Shown: in pieces, positions 52,623 through 61,162 of the stretch
Layout of the letters: each line of letters opens with the position of its first letter
Numbering within the stretch: the stretch's first letter is position 1
From: Streptomyces sp. NBC_01214
Lineage (GTDB): Bacteria; Actinomycetota; Actinomycetes; Streptomycetales; Streptomycetaceae
NCBI RefSeq assembly: GCF_026340975.1
Contig: NZ_JAPEOS010000003.1
Span: 186,001 to 250,000, forward strand
Direction of reading: 5' to 3'
Length of the DNA stretch: 64,000 nt
Translations under genes and position numbers: made by a program
Notes under the pieces: model-generated
What the model was told of the DNA's origin: nothing
Databases searched by the model: none
Seen by the model: only the letters and a program-made list of their open reading frames with translations

Positions 52623-53996
52623 TCAGCGGCAGTTCTGCCCGTTGTTGATGCAGTTGACGGCCTTGTTCATCAGGCCGTTGGACATCACGTTGATGAAGTC
52701 GCCGTGGTCGGTCGCCGGCTTGTGGAGCTGCTCGGGGAAGCTGTCCACGGCGAACCGGGCACCCGGTGCCACCCCGTAGGTGAGGCGCATCACCAGCTGC
52801 GGCATGGCCTTGAAGCCGTTCGGGCAGCGGCCGTTCTTGTCCGCGAAGGCCACGTGCGTGCGGTGGTTGGCGCTGTCGACGTTCTTGCCGTCAAAGCAGC
52901 TCTGGAAGTTGAAGGTGCGCACCACGTCACTGCCCTTCGGGCAGACCGGGTACTTGTCCTTCAGCTGACGGTTCTCGAATCCCGTGCAGCTCCAGGAGGC
53001 GTTGGCGTTGCCGTTGCCGTTGGTGAAGGCCTTGGCGTCACCGGTGATGACGCGCATGAAGCGGGGCATCGCCGTGACCTTGCCCACCGGACTGCCCTTG
53101 AAGGTGAGCGACACCTGCTTCGGCTTGAGGATCGTGCCGACGTTGCCGTCCTGGCCGCCGCCGGGCGCCTTGGCGTCCTTCTCCACCTTGCCGTCGCGGA
53201 GGCGCAGCACGGGCCAGTAGTACGTGGACTGGTCCCCGTTGCCGCAGGTGGTGCCGGACGCTGCGAGGCTGTTGTTCGTGGAGAAGGCGTCGGTGGTCAG
53301 GTTGCCCACGTAGTCGTGCATGTGGTGGGCGCCGTTGGAGACGCCGGGGGCGACGATCACGTTGTCGGGGTTGAAGTGGCCGTTCTCGTTGCGGCCGCAC
53401 TGCGAGGTGAAGGAGCCCTTCGAGGCGTTTCCGGCCTGCGCGGGATTCTTCACGTTCGGCTTGATCTTGGTGATGTTGACGAAGTCGTTCTTCGCCGGGC
53501 CGCCCTTCTGCGCGGCGGCCTGGGCGGCCGCGCCCTGTTCGCCCTTGCTCGCGGCCGCTGCCGCTCCGTCATCCGCGGCGGCCGCCTGCTTCATCGTGCA
53601 CGCGGCCAAACCCTGGATCTCGTTGGGGCGTTGGCCGGCCTTGCCGATCGCGTCGGCCACGCCCGCGATGGTCTTGTCCCGCTTCTGCTTCAGGTCGCCG
53701 AGGAGGGCGGCGTCGTTCTTCGCCTGTCCGGCAGCGAGCTGCTTGTAGGCGTCGGCGACCTGGTCGTCCAGCTTCGCGAGGTTCGCGTCGACCTCGGGCT
53801 TGGCCTGTTCGGGGACCGCGGTGAGCTTCTCACCCACGTCGGGGCAATCGATGGTGGACGTCTGCCCCGCCTTGTCCTGGCCGGCGGACGCGTTCCCGGC
53901 GACGACGGCGACGCCGCCACCGCCGAGTACGAGCGCGGATATCACGCCAAGGACCTTGTTCGACAAGCGTGAGCGTTTGTGGCCCTTTTTACTCAT
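52623..53996 (-). CDS. Secreted DUF1996 protein
   Basis: 457 residues. The signal segment is KVLGVISALVLGGGGVAVVA with cleavage near GNASAG. Residues ~40-160 are helical and Ala/Gln/Lys-rich (EVDANLAKLDDQVADAYKQL). The C-terminal DUF1996 domain begins KGSFTSQCGRNENGHFNPDN and contains GAHHMHDYVGN, YYWPVLRL, and paired cysteines, ending NCINNGQNCR. The histidine cluster suggests metal binding or hydrolysis, but no activity is established from sequence. It starts 9 bp after the DUF4142 stop, so both are one operon. Confidence 0.9.
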   Translation of the reverse strand: MSKKGHKRSRLSNKVLGVISALVLGGGGVAVVAGNASAGQDKAGQTSTIDCPDVGEKLTAVPEQAKPEVDANLAKLDDQVADAYKQLAAGQAKNDAALLGDLKQKRDKTIAGVADAIGKAGQRPNEIQGLAACTMKQAAAADDGAAAAASKGEQGAAAQAAAQKGGPAKNDFVNITKIKPNVKNPAQAGNASKGSFTSQCGRNENGHFNPDNVIVAPGVSNGAHHMHDYVGNLTTDAFSTNNSLAASGTTCGNGDQSTYYWPVLRLRDGKVEKDAKAPGGGQDGNVGTILKPKQVSLTFKGSPVGKVTAMPRFMRVITGDAKAFTNGNGNANASWSCTGFENRQLKDKYPVCPKGSDVVRTFNFQSCFDGKNVDSANHRTHVAFADKNGRCPNGFKAMPQLVMRLTYGVAPGARFAVDSFPEQLHKPATDHGDFINVMSNGLMNKAVNCINNGQNCR

Positions 53997-54005
53997 GCGA
54001 TCACT

Positions 54006-54698
54006 TCACTTCGTCGGTTGGACATTGTTGGAAAGGGCGTCGAAGTCGACGAGTCCGGTGTCTTCGAGGACCGTGATGTGGTCCAGAACAGTGGTGTTGG
54101 CGGATGTGGCGAGGGCCCGGACCATTGAGTTCTTGGTCTGTCCCCGGATCTGGGCCACCAGGGCGAACACCTTTCCGTGGGCTGCGCGCAGCAGTTGAGT
54201 GAACAGTCGTTCGTATTCCTCGCCGCGTGCACGGTTCATCTGGCCCAGCCAGTCCTGCTGCTGTGCGGAGGGCTGGTTGGGCAGATCGACACCGAGGGCC
54301 TGGCCGACCTGGATGACCTGCCGGTCCAGTTCGGTGTGGCCGTCGATGAGGTGCTGCCCGGCCGTCTTGATCGCGGGCCGGGAGCCGCGCTGCTGGGCCT
54401 GGCGGCCCGCGGGCAGCTCCCAGAGCCCGGCGAGCCGGACCTTGCGGATGAAGTCACGGTCCGCGGCGGTCAGTGGCCCGAAGGCCGTGCTCAATGTTCC
54501 GCCGCCGTCGTCGTCGGCGCCCGCCGGACCCGCAGGACCCGCCGCCACGGCGGCCGCGGGTCGGCTACCGAAACTGTCCACGGGTATGAGAAGCGCGATC
54601 AAGGTGAGCGCAAGGGCGGTGATGACCAGGCCGCTTCCGATCGTGTATCGCGTGGCCAACGACAAGCTGCTGATGGATCTCCGCCGCATTGACGGCAC
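54006..54698 (-). CDS. Membrane-anchored DUF4142 protein
   Basis: 230 residues from GTG 54698, with AGGAGG just upstream (ATG 54689 is the alternative). One N-terminal membrane segment (TIGSGLVITALALTLIALLI) is followed by a Gly/Ala linker and a helical DUF4142 domain, distantly ferritin-like: PLTAADRDFIRKVRLAGLWE, TAGQHLIDGHTELDRQVIQV, YERLFTQLLRAAHGKVFALV. Such domains are external in actinobacteria and of unknown function. First gene of the operon with DUF1996. Confidence 0.85.
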   Translation of the reverse strand: MPSMRRRSISSLSLATRYTIGSGLVITALALTLIALLIPVDSFGSRPAAAVAAGPAGPAGADDDGGGTLSTAFGPLTAADRDFIRKVRLAGLWELPAGRQAQQRGSRPAIKTAGQHLIDGHTELDRQVIQVGQALGVDLPNQPSAQQQDWLGQMNRARGEEYERLFTQLLRAAHGKVFALVAQIRGQTKNSMVRALATSANTTVLDHITVLEDTGLVDFDALSNNVQPTK

Positions 54699-55049
54699 TG
54701 TGCCTCCTCGCTCCAAGGGCCGGGAGGGGGTGGCGGGGCAGGAGGGGCCGCACATGCAGTGCGGAGCGCACCCGCATTCCCGGGGTGTCACGGGACGCTA
54801 GTGCCGGGCGCGGCGTCGAAGCCGTAGGACATCACCATCGGATAAACATCCTGGCGACCCTGCGGAAGGCTGATATCTTGCGGCGCGCCCGGACATTCGC
54901 CCGGGTGGCGCCGCCGTGCCCCGTCATGCCCGGGTGCCGTCCGGCCGTGCCCGCGTGCGCGCCGGCCCGGGTACGGGACCCGGACCAGGCGTCAGAGGTG
55001 TCCACGAGGTGGTCGAAGGCCAGACCGCTCGCGGCCTCCCCGGCTGCTG
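54699..55049. other. Gene-free upstream region of the DUF4142 operon
   Basis: About 350 bp. It holds the leftward promoter of the DUF4142/DUF1996 operon; a short AT-richer patch (GATAAACATCCTGG) lies near 54840. No reading frame here resembles a protein family. The right part leads into the recombinase remnant. Confidence 0.4.
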
Positions 55050-55282
55050 GCCAACCTCCTCGCCTCACCCCAGAACATCGAGGACCTGGACGGCTGGACG
55101 CTGCACCGACCGAGGCACTCCGCGCTCACCCACGACGCCGAGTGCGGCACCTCCACCCCATGCTGCTGGCCCGCTCCCGCCACGCCTCCGTCCGCTCCTC
55201 GGAGCGGTACGCCCGCCCCGGCGTCGACTCGGTCGCCCGACACGTCGCTGAGCGCGACCCCGCTGCCCGTCGCCGGACGTGA
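55050..55282 (+). pseudogene. C-terminal fragment of a phage-type tyrosine recombinase, frameshifted
   Basis: One frame gives ANLLASPQNIEDLDGWTLHR then PRHSALTHDAECGTST, which matches the HxxR region of Streptomyces integrases. The sequence continues in another frame as MLLARSRHASVRSSERYARP, with the second histidine-arginine motif and the catalytic tyrosine, and ends GVDSVARHVAERDPAARRRT. The frame change is in a C run near 55156-55160. The N-terminal and core-binding domains are absent. It is a dead remnant of an integrative element. Confidence 0.75.
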
Positions 55283-56001
55283 CCCTTTGAACTGGGACAC
55301 CTTGGACAGCGCCCGCCGGGTCGCCCTACATCTTTCGGTCATGTCTATGACCTTCAAAGCGGCTCGTTGACTCCGACGTCGGAAACGGTGTGGAGATCCG
55401 CTGGCGACGGCCGGCATACCTCACCAGCCCCTCCAGATGAGGCCATGTACTCAAGGAACTGGAGTAGTGATCCGAGGCCGGGGGGTCCGAAGGGTTGCTG
55501 CTGAGCAGCGGCAAGTAGCGGCAAGTAGGGCGCCGTTCCCGTGGAAACGGGTGTGCCGTGATGCCTACTGGACGGCTTCATTCGGAGCCGATTGCGGGCG
55601 GTAACCGTGGAAGGTCGGCTTCCCCTCTGGCGAGGTGGCGGAGCGGGGGTGGCCGAGGGCGTCGGTAGTCATCATTTTTGGACAGTCCGGCCAGTTGTGG
55701 CTGGAGTCTATTGGTCAACCCCAAATCCCCCGCAACGGGTTCGGTGTGTCAGGATCTGCGCTTCCGCCGGAAGGGTGCCTTGGTCCGCTCGGAATCCCGG
55801 GCGCCGCTCTCTCATTCCTGTGGACGAGTGATGGATTGGCCCAATATTCCGTCATTGTCTGCATCCATCTGGGTCGGTAGAGAACCTGCCCACTGCGATT
55901 GCCGCCAGTAGGACCATTCCTTCCGCACTTCGGCGGGGCCGGCGCGGCGCCGCCTCTCAGCACGCCGATCCCCACAGCCCGCCAACCATCCGAAGGGCAT
56001 C
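55283..56001. other. Lower-GC, gene-free region after the recombinase remnant
   Basis: About 720 bp with visibly lower GC than its surroundings. No frame shows a recognisable protein. Small structures include the direct repeat AGCGGCAAGT at 55507 and 55517 preceded by GCTGCTGAGCAGC. The region probably derives from the same past insertion as the recombinase fragment. Its right end must hold the promoter of the exported protein at 56002 (AAGGGCATC before its ATG). Confidence 0.5.
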
Positions 56002-56493
56002 ATGGAAATTGCAGCGAAGGCCACCGCGGCAGCAGTGCTGGCCGCATTCGTATGCGCCGGGCTCATCACCCCGCAGGCCGCCTCGGCCGACTCCCCGCCC
56101 TCGACTGGGGGCGGTACCTTGTCCGCGCAGGAGGTCGGTGCGGCCAAGGCCGCCAACGACGACCGGAACGACAGGTCCAAGGACGGTTGGGGCGGCAGGG
56201 ACGCCCCCGCCGCCGAAATCAGGTCGAAGGACGCGTCCATGGCGGCCCACAGACCGAACGCCGGCGCCTCCACGGTCGGCAACTCGATGGAGGTCTACAA
56301 CGGCCCGCACCTCGTCGGCCACCCCAACAACAGCTCGACGATCTACCACTGGTTCCCGTTACAGGGCTACGACGGGGACTGGGCGGCCTACCTGGACTCG
56401 GCGACCACCGTGTGGTCCAGCGTGCCCGCACGGAGCGGAATGCCCAACAGCCCCCTCGTGACGATCATGGGCGGCCGTGGCTACCACTGGTAG
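56002..56493 (+). CDS. Secreted hypothetical protein (163 aa)
   Basis: A signal peptide (AAVLAAFVCAGLITPQAASA) is followed by ~130 residues. The acidic/basic middle (NDDRNDRSKDGWGGRDAP) is likely flexible. The C-terminal half (SMEVYNGPHLVGHPNNSSTI then YHWFPLQGYDGDWAAYLDSA) is aromatic-rich. No family recognised. It overlaps the next gene by 17 bp, so the two are co-transcribed and probably work together at the cell surface. Confidence 0.72.
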   Translation: MEIAAKATAAAVLAAFVCAGLITPQAASADSPPSTGGGTLSAQEVGAAKAANDDRNDRSKDGWGGRDAPAAEIRSKDASMAAHRPNAGASTVGNSMEVYNGPHLVGHPNNSSTIYHWFPLQGYDGDWAAYLDSATTVWSSVPARSGMPNSPLVTIMGGRGYHW

Positions 56494-57673
56494 GAGACTG
56501 CTGATCGCAGCGGTAGGCGTGGTGCTGGCGGGCACCTTCGGGTGCTCGTCAGCGCCACGCACTTCCGAGGCGACAGCAGGGTCTCCTACCCCGAGCAGCG
56601 CAGCACCCTCCCAGCCGCCCGTTTCCGTGCCCCAGGACGGTTCCGACAAGCCGTTCTGCAAGGTGGACACCCCAGCCGCCTGGAAGCAGGCCCAGACCGC
56701 AGGCATGCTCCAGGCGGCGCAGGACGAGTCTTTGGACCCGATGGCCGTGGCGCCCGACGGCTCCTCGGTGATCGCCGCCAGCCGGCGCGATGGCCGTGTG
56801 ACCTTGGTCTGGTTGCGTGACCAGGGTCGCGAGCGCACCACGATCTACACCGTCGCCAACTCCGGCCAGGGTGGCCTCGGCCTGGCTGACTTCGACGGCC
56901 GTTGGCTCGTCTTCGACGTCGTTGCCTCGAACGATGTCGGCTCCAAGTGGGAGCTGTTCGCCTGGGACTCGCGGGCCGGCGGAGCCCCCAAGAGCATCGC
57001 CAAGACCCAAGTCGGGCCCGATGGAAACCCGGTGCCCGGACCGTTCATGTACCCGTGGGTCAACGACGGCAAGGCGACCTGGGTCCAGGGAGTCAGCGAC
57101 GGGACCAAGGACCAGAAGCTCACCGACGTCCAGCGACAGGTCCATCTCTACGACCTCGCCTCGGCGACCGACAAGATCGTGCACACCGGGCGCATGGCGC
57201 CCTCTTTCTTCGCCGGAGACACACTGGTCTGGCCAGAGGCCTTCGCCATCGACACCCCGACGAAGCTCACTGCGGTCACCGCGCAGGGCACGCCGGGCAG
57301 CCTCCCCGCGGCGCTGGCCGCCGCTGACGGCTCACCGGCCTCGGCGAGCGACGGAACCACCTGGGCGTGGACCGGAGTGGGCAACAAGAACCTGTACGCC
57401 TGGCGGGCCGGATGGCCGGCGCCGGTCATGGTGGTCGAGGGGGCGCCCATCGACTGGGTCCATGTCGCCGGAGATGTGATCACCTGGACCGATTCCACCG
57501 CGACCTGGGCCGCCGACCTGCGCGGACGCGCCTACACGCAGATGACACCGCAGTACGGCGGAACCAACAGCCACGGGACCGCCGTCGTCGTCTCCTATAC
57601 CGGACCAGACAAACGATCAGTCAGCTACGTGTTCACCAGTGCAGGCCTCGCGCCGCTTTCCTGCCCGCAATGA
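56477..57673 (+). CDS. Putative lipoprotein with beta-propeller-like repeats
   Basis: 398 residues from GTG 56477 inside the end of the previous gene. Hydrophobic signal (LLIAAVGVVLAG) and TFGC, an atypical lipobox with C23. After a Ser/Pro linker the body has repeated WD/TolB-like strands: MAVAPDGSSVIAASRRDGRV, LADFDGRWLVFDVV, YPWVNDGKATWVQGVSDGTK, GDTLVWPEAF, DGTTWAWTGVGNKNLYAW, VAGDVITWTDS. A six- or seven-bladed propeller on the outer surface is inferred; ligand unknown. A hairpin terminator follows at 57728. Confidence 0.75.
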   Translation: MATTGRRLLIAAVGVVLAGTFGCSSAPRTSEATAGSPTPSSAAPSQPPVSVPQDGSDKPFCKVDTPAAWKQAQTAGMLQAAQDESLDPMAVAPDGSSVIAASRRDGRVTLVWLRDQGRERTTIYTVANSGQGGLGLADFDGRWLVFDVVASNDVGSKWELFAWDSRAGGAPKSIAKTQVGPDGNPVPGPFMYPWVNDGKATWVQGVSDGTKDQKLTDVQRQVHLYDLASATDKIVHTGRMAPSFFAGDTLVWPEAFAIDTPTKLTAVTAQGTPGSLPAALAAADGSPASASDGTTWAWTGVGNKNLYAWRAGWPAPVMVVEGAPIDWVHVAGDVITWTDSTATWAADLRGRAYTQMTPQYGGTNSHGTAVVVSYTGPDKRSVSYVFTSAGLAPLSCPQ

Positions 57674-57727
57674 GGGCAGCTGCCTCATAGGTACGTTCCA
57701 GCACGGAGCCTCCGAAAGACCTCAACC

Positions 57728-57767
57728 CGAGCCAGGACCGTGGCACTGATCCCGCAGTCCTGGCTCG
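57728..57767 (+). terminator. Stem-loop with T-tract after the propeller lipoprotein gene
   Basis: CGAGCCAGGAC (57728-57738) pairs perfectly with GTCCTGGCTCG (57757-57767) and is followed by TTT, 55 bp after the stop codon. Confidence 0.75.
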
Positions 57768-58097
57768 TTTCTCCCGCGGTCTACGAGGCCCTCTCCCGCG
57801 GCACCGGGCCCGCCGGCTCCGAGGTCCTGACCGGGTCCTGACCTGGTTCGGTCGGTGCCCGTGCTGGGCACGGGCAAAGGGCCGTCTCCGCCGTCCTCGC
57901 TCTGGGACGCCGTCTCGCCCGGATGGACCGGCTTGGCCGGCACGAGCCTTGGCTGCCCTCATCCGGCCGATGGCCTCGCCCCATGCGATGCGGTACACCG
58001 AGCGGGTCCTCAACGCCCTGAACGGCCTGGGGCAAGCGCGGCAGGGCACCGGGATGCCCCCCCCCGAGGAACGGTGCTCCAGCTGGCTGGGATCCCC
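57768..58097. other. Gene-free spacer between lipoprotein and sigma factor terminators
   Basis: About 330 bp. Several frames are open because of GC content, but none resembles a known protein. A run of nine C lies near 58057. I see no structured element apart from the flanking hairpins. Confidence 0.4.
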
Positions 58098-58136
58098 GGG
58101 AGGGCTGCGGGCGTACGTGCCGCCCGCAGCCCTCCC
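58098..58136 (-). terminator. 16-bp perfect stem-loop after the ECF sigma factor gene
   Basis: GGGAGGGCTGCGGGCG (58098-58113) pairs with CGCCCGCAGCCCTCCC (58121-58136) around TACGTGC, 18 bp past the sigma factor stop on the minus strand. Confidence 0.85.
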
Positions 58137-58154
58137 GTCGGCCCGTCCGCAGGA

Positions 58155-58856
58155 TCAGGCGAGCGCCGCGGCCGCCGCCAGCATCCGCTCCGGGGCCCGG
58201 TCGGGCCGCGGCGCCGGCGCCGGTGCCTGCGGCTCCGGCGCCGGATCGGCCGTGTGGGTGTCCGTCAGGAGCGCGATCAGGGAGGTACGGGCGCGGGCGA
58301 CGCGGGAGCGCACCGTACCGATCGGGCAGCCGACGGCCGTGGCCGCCTCGGCGTAGGACAGGCCCAGCAACTGGGTCAGGACCAGGGCCTCCCGGCGCTC
58401 GGCCGGGATCACGGCGAGCAGTTCCGCCAGGGCGATGCCGTCCTCGAAGCCCGGTACGTCGTACGGCTGGGTCTGCTCGGCGGCCGCCTGCCAGTCGCAG
58501 CGGTCCGAGAGTCTGGGCCGGGCAGCCGCGTGGCGCAGGCTGTCCACGACCGTGCGGCGGGCTATGGACAGCAGCCACGTGCGCGCGGAGGAACGGCCCT
58601 CGAACCGGTGCAGGCTCGCCAGCGCACGGAGGAAGACGTCCTGGGTGAGGTCGTCCGCCGCCTGGGTGTCGGCACTGAGGTAGGCCACGTAGCGCCAGAC
58701 GTCGCGGTGGAGCGCGCGCACGAACCGGTCGGTCTTCACGGGATCCCCGTCGCGGGCGTCCAGCGCCAGCCGGGTCACCGCCGCGTCGGAGTCGGGGGTG
58801 CGCCGGGCCGGCCGGTCGCCGGTGGTACAGGAAGGGGTCGTCAGGGCAGCAGTCAT
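58155..58856 (-). CDS. ECF-type RNA polymerase sigma factor
   Basis: 233 residues from ATG 58856. Region 2 contains DDLTQDVFLRALASLHRFEG and RTWLLSIARRTVVDSLR; region 4 contains LGLSYAEAATAVGCPIGTVR and SRVARARTSL. The ~35-residue N-terminus and Pro/Ala-rich C-terminus are variable. No anti-sigma factor gene with a zinc motif is adjacent; the next gene upstream encodes a membrane protein, which might act as a sensor. Target promoters are not visible in the window. Confidence 0.92.
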   Translation of the reverse strand: MTAALTTPSCTTGDRPARRTPDSDAAVTRLALDARDGDPVKTDRFVRALHRDVWRYVAYLSADTQAADDLTQDVFLRALASLHRFEGRSSARTWLLSIARRTVVDSLRHAAARPRLSDRCDWQAAAEQTQPYDVPGFEDGIALAELLAVIPAERREALVLTQLLGLSYAEAATAVGCPIGTVRSRVARARTSLIALLTDTHTADPAPEPQAPAPAPRPDRAPERMLAAAAALA

Positions 58857-59005
58857 CGCCACAAGGTCCTTACGGGCAAGGGGAGTCCGGCGCCGCGAGC
58901 GGCGGGGCCGGTGAGGGGTGCGGCCGGCCGGAAGGCACGGCCGGGGCCCGAGGCGCGGAGTACGGGTGCGAGAGCGGTCGCGGGCGCGGCTCGGGGAACC
59001 AGCTG

Positions 59006-59752
59006 TCAGAGGACAGCGGTTCCCGCCGGCGGACCCCGTGAGGTGATGGCGTGGACGAGGAAGAGCCGGCGCGGCGCGCGGTGGTGGCGCCGGCGGCGGA
59101 TCCGGACCGGCGGCAGGTGTGCCGGCACCGCCGTACGGAGCAGCAGCCGCAGCGGAGTCCAAAAGCGCGCGGCGACGGCGCGCACCACGCGGAAGACGGC
59201 GCGCTCGCCGTGGGCGAGCCACAGCCCGCACACCACGGCGGCCAACAGGTGCGCGGCCAGCATGCCGAACGGAGACATGGCGGCCGCCTCGTGCACACCA
59301 CCCGGCAGCGACCCGCCGGTCGCACCGGCCGCACCGGTCACGGCGGACGCGACGTCCGCCGTCCCGTGCACGGCGTGGTGCAGGTGGGCCGGGGCGTGCG
59401 GCCCCCCGCCGCCGGTCGGCTGCGACATCGGAGGCATCGGAGATATTAGGGACATCACCGACATCTGCCCTGATCCGGTCGGCGCGGCCGGCCCGACGAG
59501 GGACTGGGCCAGGGAGAATCCGGTGTGGAGCACCGCCTGGACGGCGACGGCCGCCGTCGTCACGGCGAGCAGCCCGCGCTCACGTCCCGCGAGGGCCCAA
59601 GCCGTCGCCGCCGTGCCCGGGAAGGCGACGGACAGGGCCCACCACGGCACGGCCGCACCCGACATGATCAGGTGTCCGGTCGCCGCGAGCAGCACACAGA
59701 GGGCTGCGAACATCGCAGCCCGGAGGGCGCGGAAACAGCGGACCGGGTTCAT
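59006..59752 (-). CDS. Membrane protein with His/Met-rich loop
   Basis: 248 residues from ATG 59752. Four to five hydrophobic segments (MFAALCVLLAATGHLIMSGA, ALSVAFPGTAATAWALAG, LLAVTTAAVAVQAVLHTGFS, FGMLAAHLLAAVVCGLWLAH). The loop between segments 3 and 4 is rich in Met and His (MSVMSLISPMPPMS, HAPAHLHHAVHG), which suggests copper or another metal. The C-terminus is a basic tail. It precedes the ECF sigma factor by 149 bp on the same strand, so they may share regulation. Family not identified. Confidence 0.7.
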   Translation of the reverse strand: MNPVRCFRALRAAMFAALCVLLAATGHLIMSGAAVPWWALSVAFPGTAATAWALAGRERGLLAVTTAAVAVQAVLHTGFSLAQSLVGPAAPTGSGQMSVMSLISPMPPMSQPTGGGGPHAPAHLHHAVHGTADVASAVTGAAGATGGSLPGGVHEAAAMSPFGMLAAHLLAAVVCGLWLAHGERAVFRVVRAVAARFWTPLRLLLRTAVPAHLPPVRIRRRRHHRAPRRLFLVHAITSRGPPAGTAVL

Positions 59753-59956
59753 CGAGGGCTCATCCTTGCACCGGCCTCCCGAGCCGCACATCAGGGTGCG
59801 CACTTCCGGACAAGTTCCCGCGTCCCGGCCCGTCATGACCGGGCGGCACGCCTCGTGTGGTGCAAGGCACAGCAGAGGCAGGGAACCTGCCCGCCGCTCC
59901 ATCCGACTGCCTACCCGCTCGGTCGAAGAGTTCAACGTCCTGGGAAGGGAGACTTC

Positions 59957-61162
59957 GTGACGGCGGAGGGGACGGCGACGGCATCGCCGGCGGAGAAGGA
60001 CGGTGCGGCGGGGCGGCAGTTGACCGCGCTGCTCACCAGCGCCATGGCGTTCTCGATGCTCCAACTGTTCCTCCTCGGGGCGCTGGGCCCGCGCCTGGTC
60101 AGCGAACTCGGCGTGTCCCCGGCCGTGTTGGGACTGACGACCACGATCGGCTTCGGGACCGCCGCCGTGCTGTCCCCGGCGGGCGGCCGGATCGTGGACC
60201 GGATCGGTCCGCGCCGCTCACTGGTGGTCCTGCTGCTGGTCTCCGCGACGGCCCTCGCCCTGATCGGCGCCGCGCCCGGCGCCGGTCTGCTGCTCGCCGC
60301 CGTCGCACTGGGCGGCGTACCCCAGGCGCTGGCCAACCCGGCCACCAACAAGGCCGTGCTGCGCGCCGTTCCGCCCGCCCGGCGGGGCGCGGTGACCGGA
60401 CTCAAGCAGTCCGGGGTCCAGCTCGGCGCCTTCGCGGCCGGACTGCCGCTCGCCCTGCTCGCGGGCGGCATCGGCTGGCGGGGCGCGGTCTGGACCGGCG
60501 CCGGCGCCGCCCTGCTCGCCGGGCTGTGGGCCCTGCGGGTCCTGCCCGCCGACCCCGCCGCGCCGCCCGCAGGGCCGCGTACGGCTCTCGTGCCGCGGGG
60601 GATGGTGGCCTGGCTGGCGGTCTTCTCGCTGTTCCTCGGCGCCGGGATCGCCTCGGTCAACACCTACCTCGCGCTCTTCGGCGCCCAGCGACTGGACATG
60701 GGCCCGACGGCGGCGGCCGCCCTGGTCGCCGTACTGGGCGTGGCGGGGATCGCGGGCCGGGTCGGCTGGTCGAAGGCGGCCAGCCCCGGGCGGGCCGAAT
60801 GGCTCCCGGGATGGCTGGCCTGCGGGGCGCTCGGCGCGGCGGTCCTGCTGGCGGCCGCCCTGGTGGCGGGCCCGCTGGTGTGGATCGGGGCGATCGCCGT
60901 CGGAGTCTTCGCCGTCTCCGGCAACGCCGTCTCGATGGTGCTGGTCATGCAGCGGGCCGCCGCCGGCCGCGCCGGACAGGACTCGGCGCTGGTCGCGGCC
61001 GGGTTCTTCGGCGGATTCGCGGCGGGCCCGCCCCTGTTCGGCCTGCTCGCGCAGAGCGGACGGTACGGGCCGGGCTGGCTGCTGGTCGCGGCGGAGTTCG
61101 CGGCGGCGGCGGCCGTCGCGTTCCTGTGGGCCGTACGGGACCGCCGGCAGGGCGCGGCATGA
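59957..61162 (+). CDS. MFS transporter
   Basis: 401 residues, 12 predicted helices, from GTG 59957 behind GGGAAGGGAG. Helix 1 is SAMAFSMLQLFLLGALGPRL, the first cytosolic loop GGRIVDRIGPRRSLVV. Most like the sugar/organic anion porters of Actinobacteria (AVTGLKQSGVQLGAF). It overlaps the GH88 gene by ATGA, so it probably imports the uronic-acid-containing disaccharide that GH88 cleaves; this is inferred from the coupling. Confidence 0.85.
   Translation: MTAEGTATASPAEKDGAAGRQLTALLTSAMAFSMLQLFLLGALGPRLVSELGVSPAVLGLTTTIGFGTAAVLSPAGGRIVDRIGPRRSLVVLLLVSATALALIGAAPGAGLLLAAVALGGVPQALANPATNKAVLRAVPPARRGAVTGLKQSGVQLGAFAAGLPLALLAGGIGWRGAVWTGAGAALLAGLWALRVLPADPAAPPAGPRTALVPRGMVAWLAVFSLFLGAGIASVNTYLALFGAQRLDMGPTAAAALVAVLGVAGIAGRVGWSKAASPGRAEWLPGWLACGALGAAVLLAAALVAGPLVWIGAIAVGVFAVSGNAVSMVLVMQRAAAGRAGQDSALVAAGFFGGFAAGPPLFGLLAQSGRYGPGWLLVAAEFAAAAAVAFLWAVRDRRQGAA

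Noticed and set aside
54689..55282. Complete 197-codon gene covering the recombinase remnant
   Set aside because: Only the last ~40 codons match integrases in this frame; the preceding match is in another frame, so it is a pseudogene.
57633..58049. Leftward gene between the propeller lipoprotein and the sigma factor
   Set aside because: Runs into the end of the lipoprotein gene and through a terminator hairpin; sequence is compositionally shadow-like.
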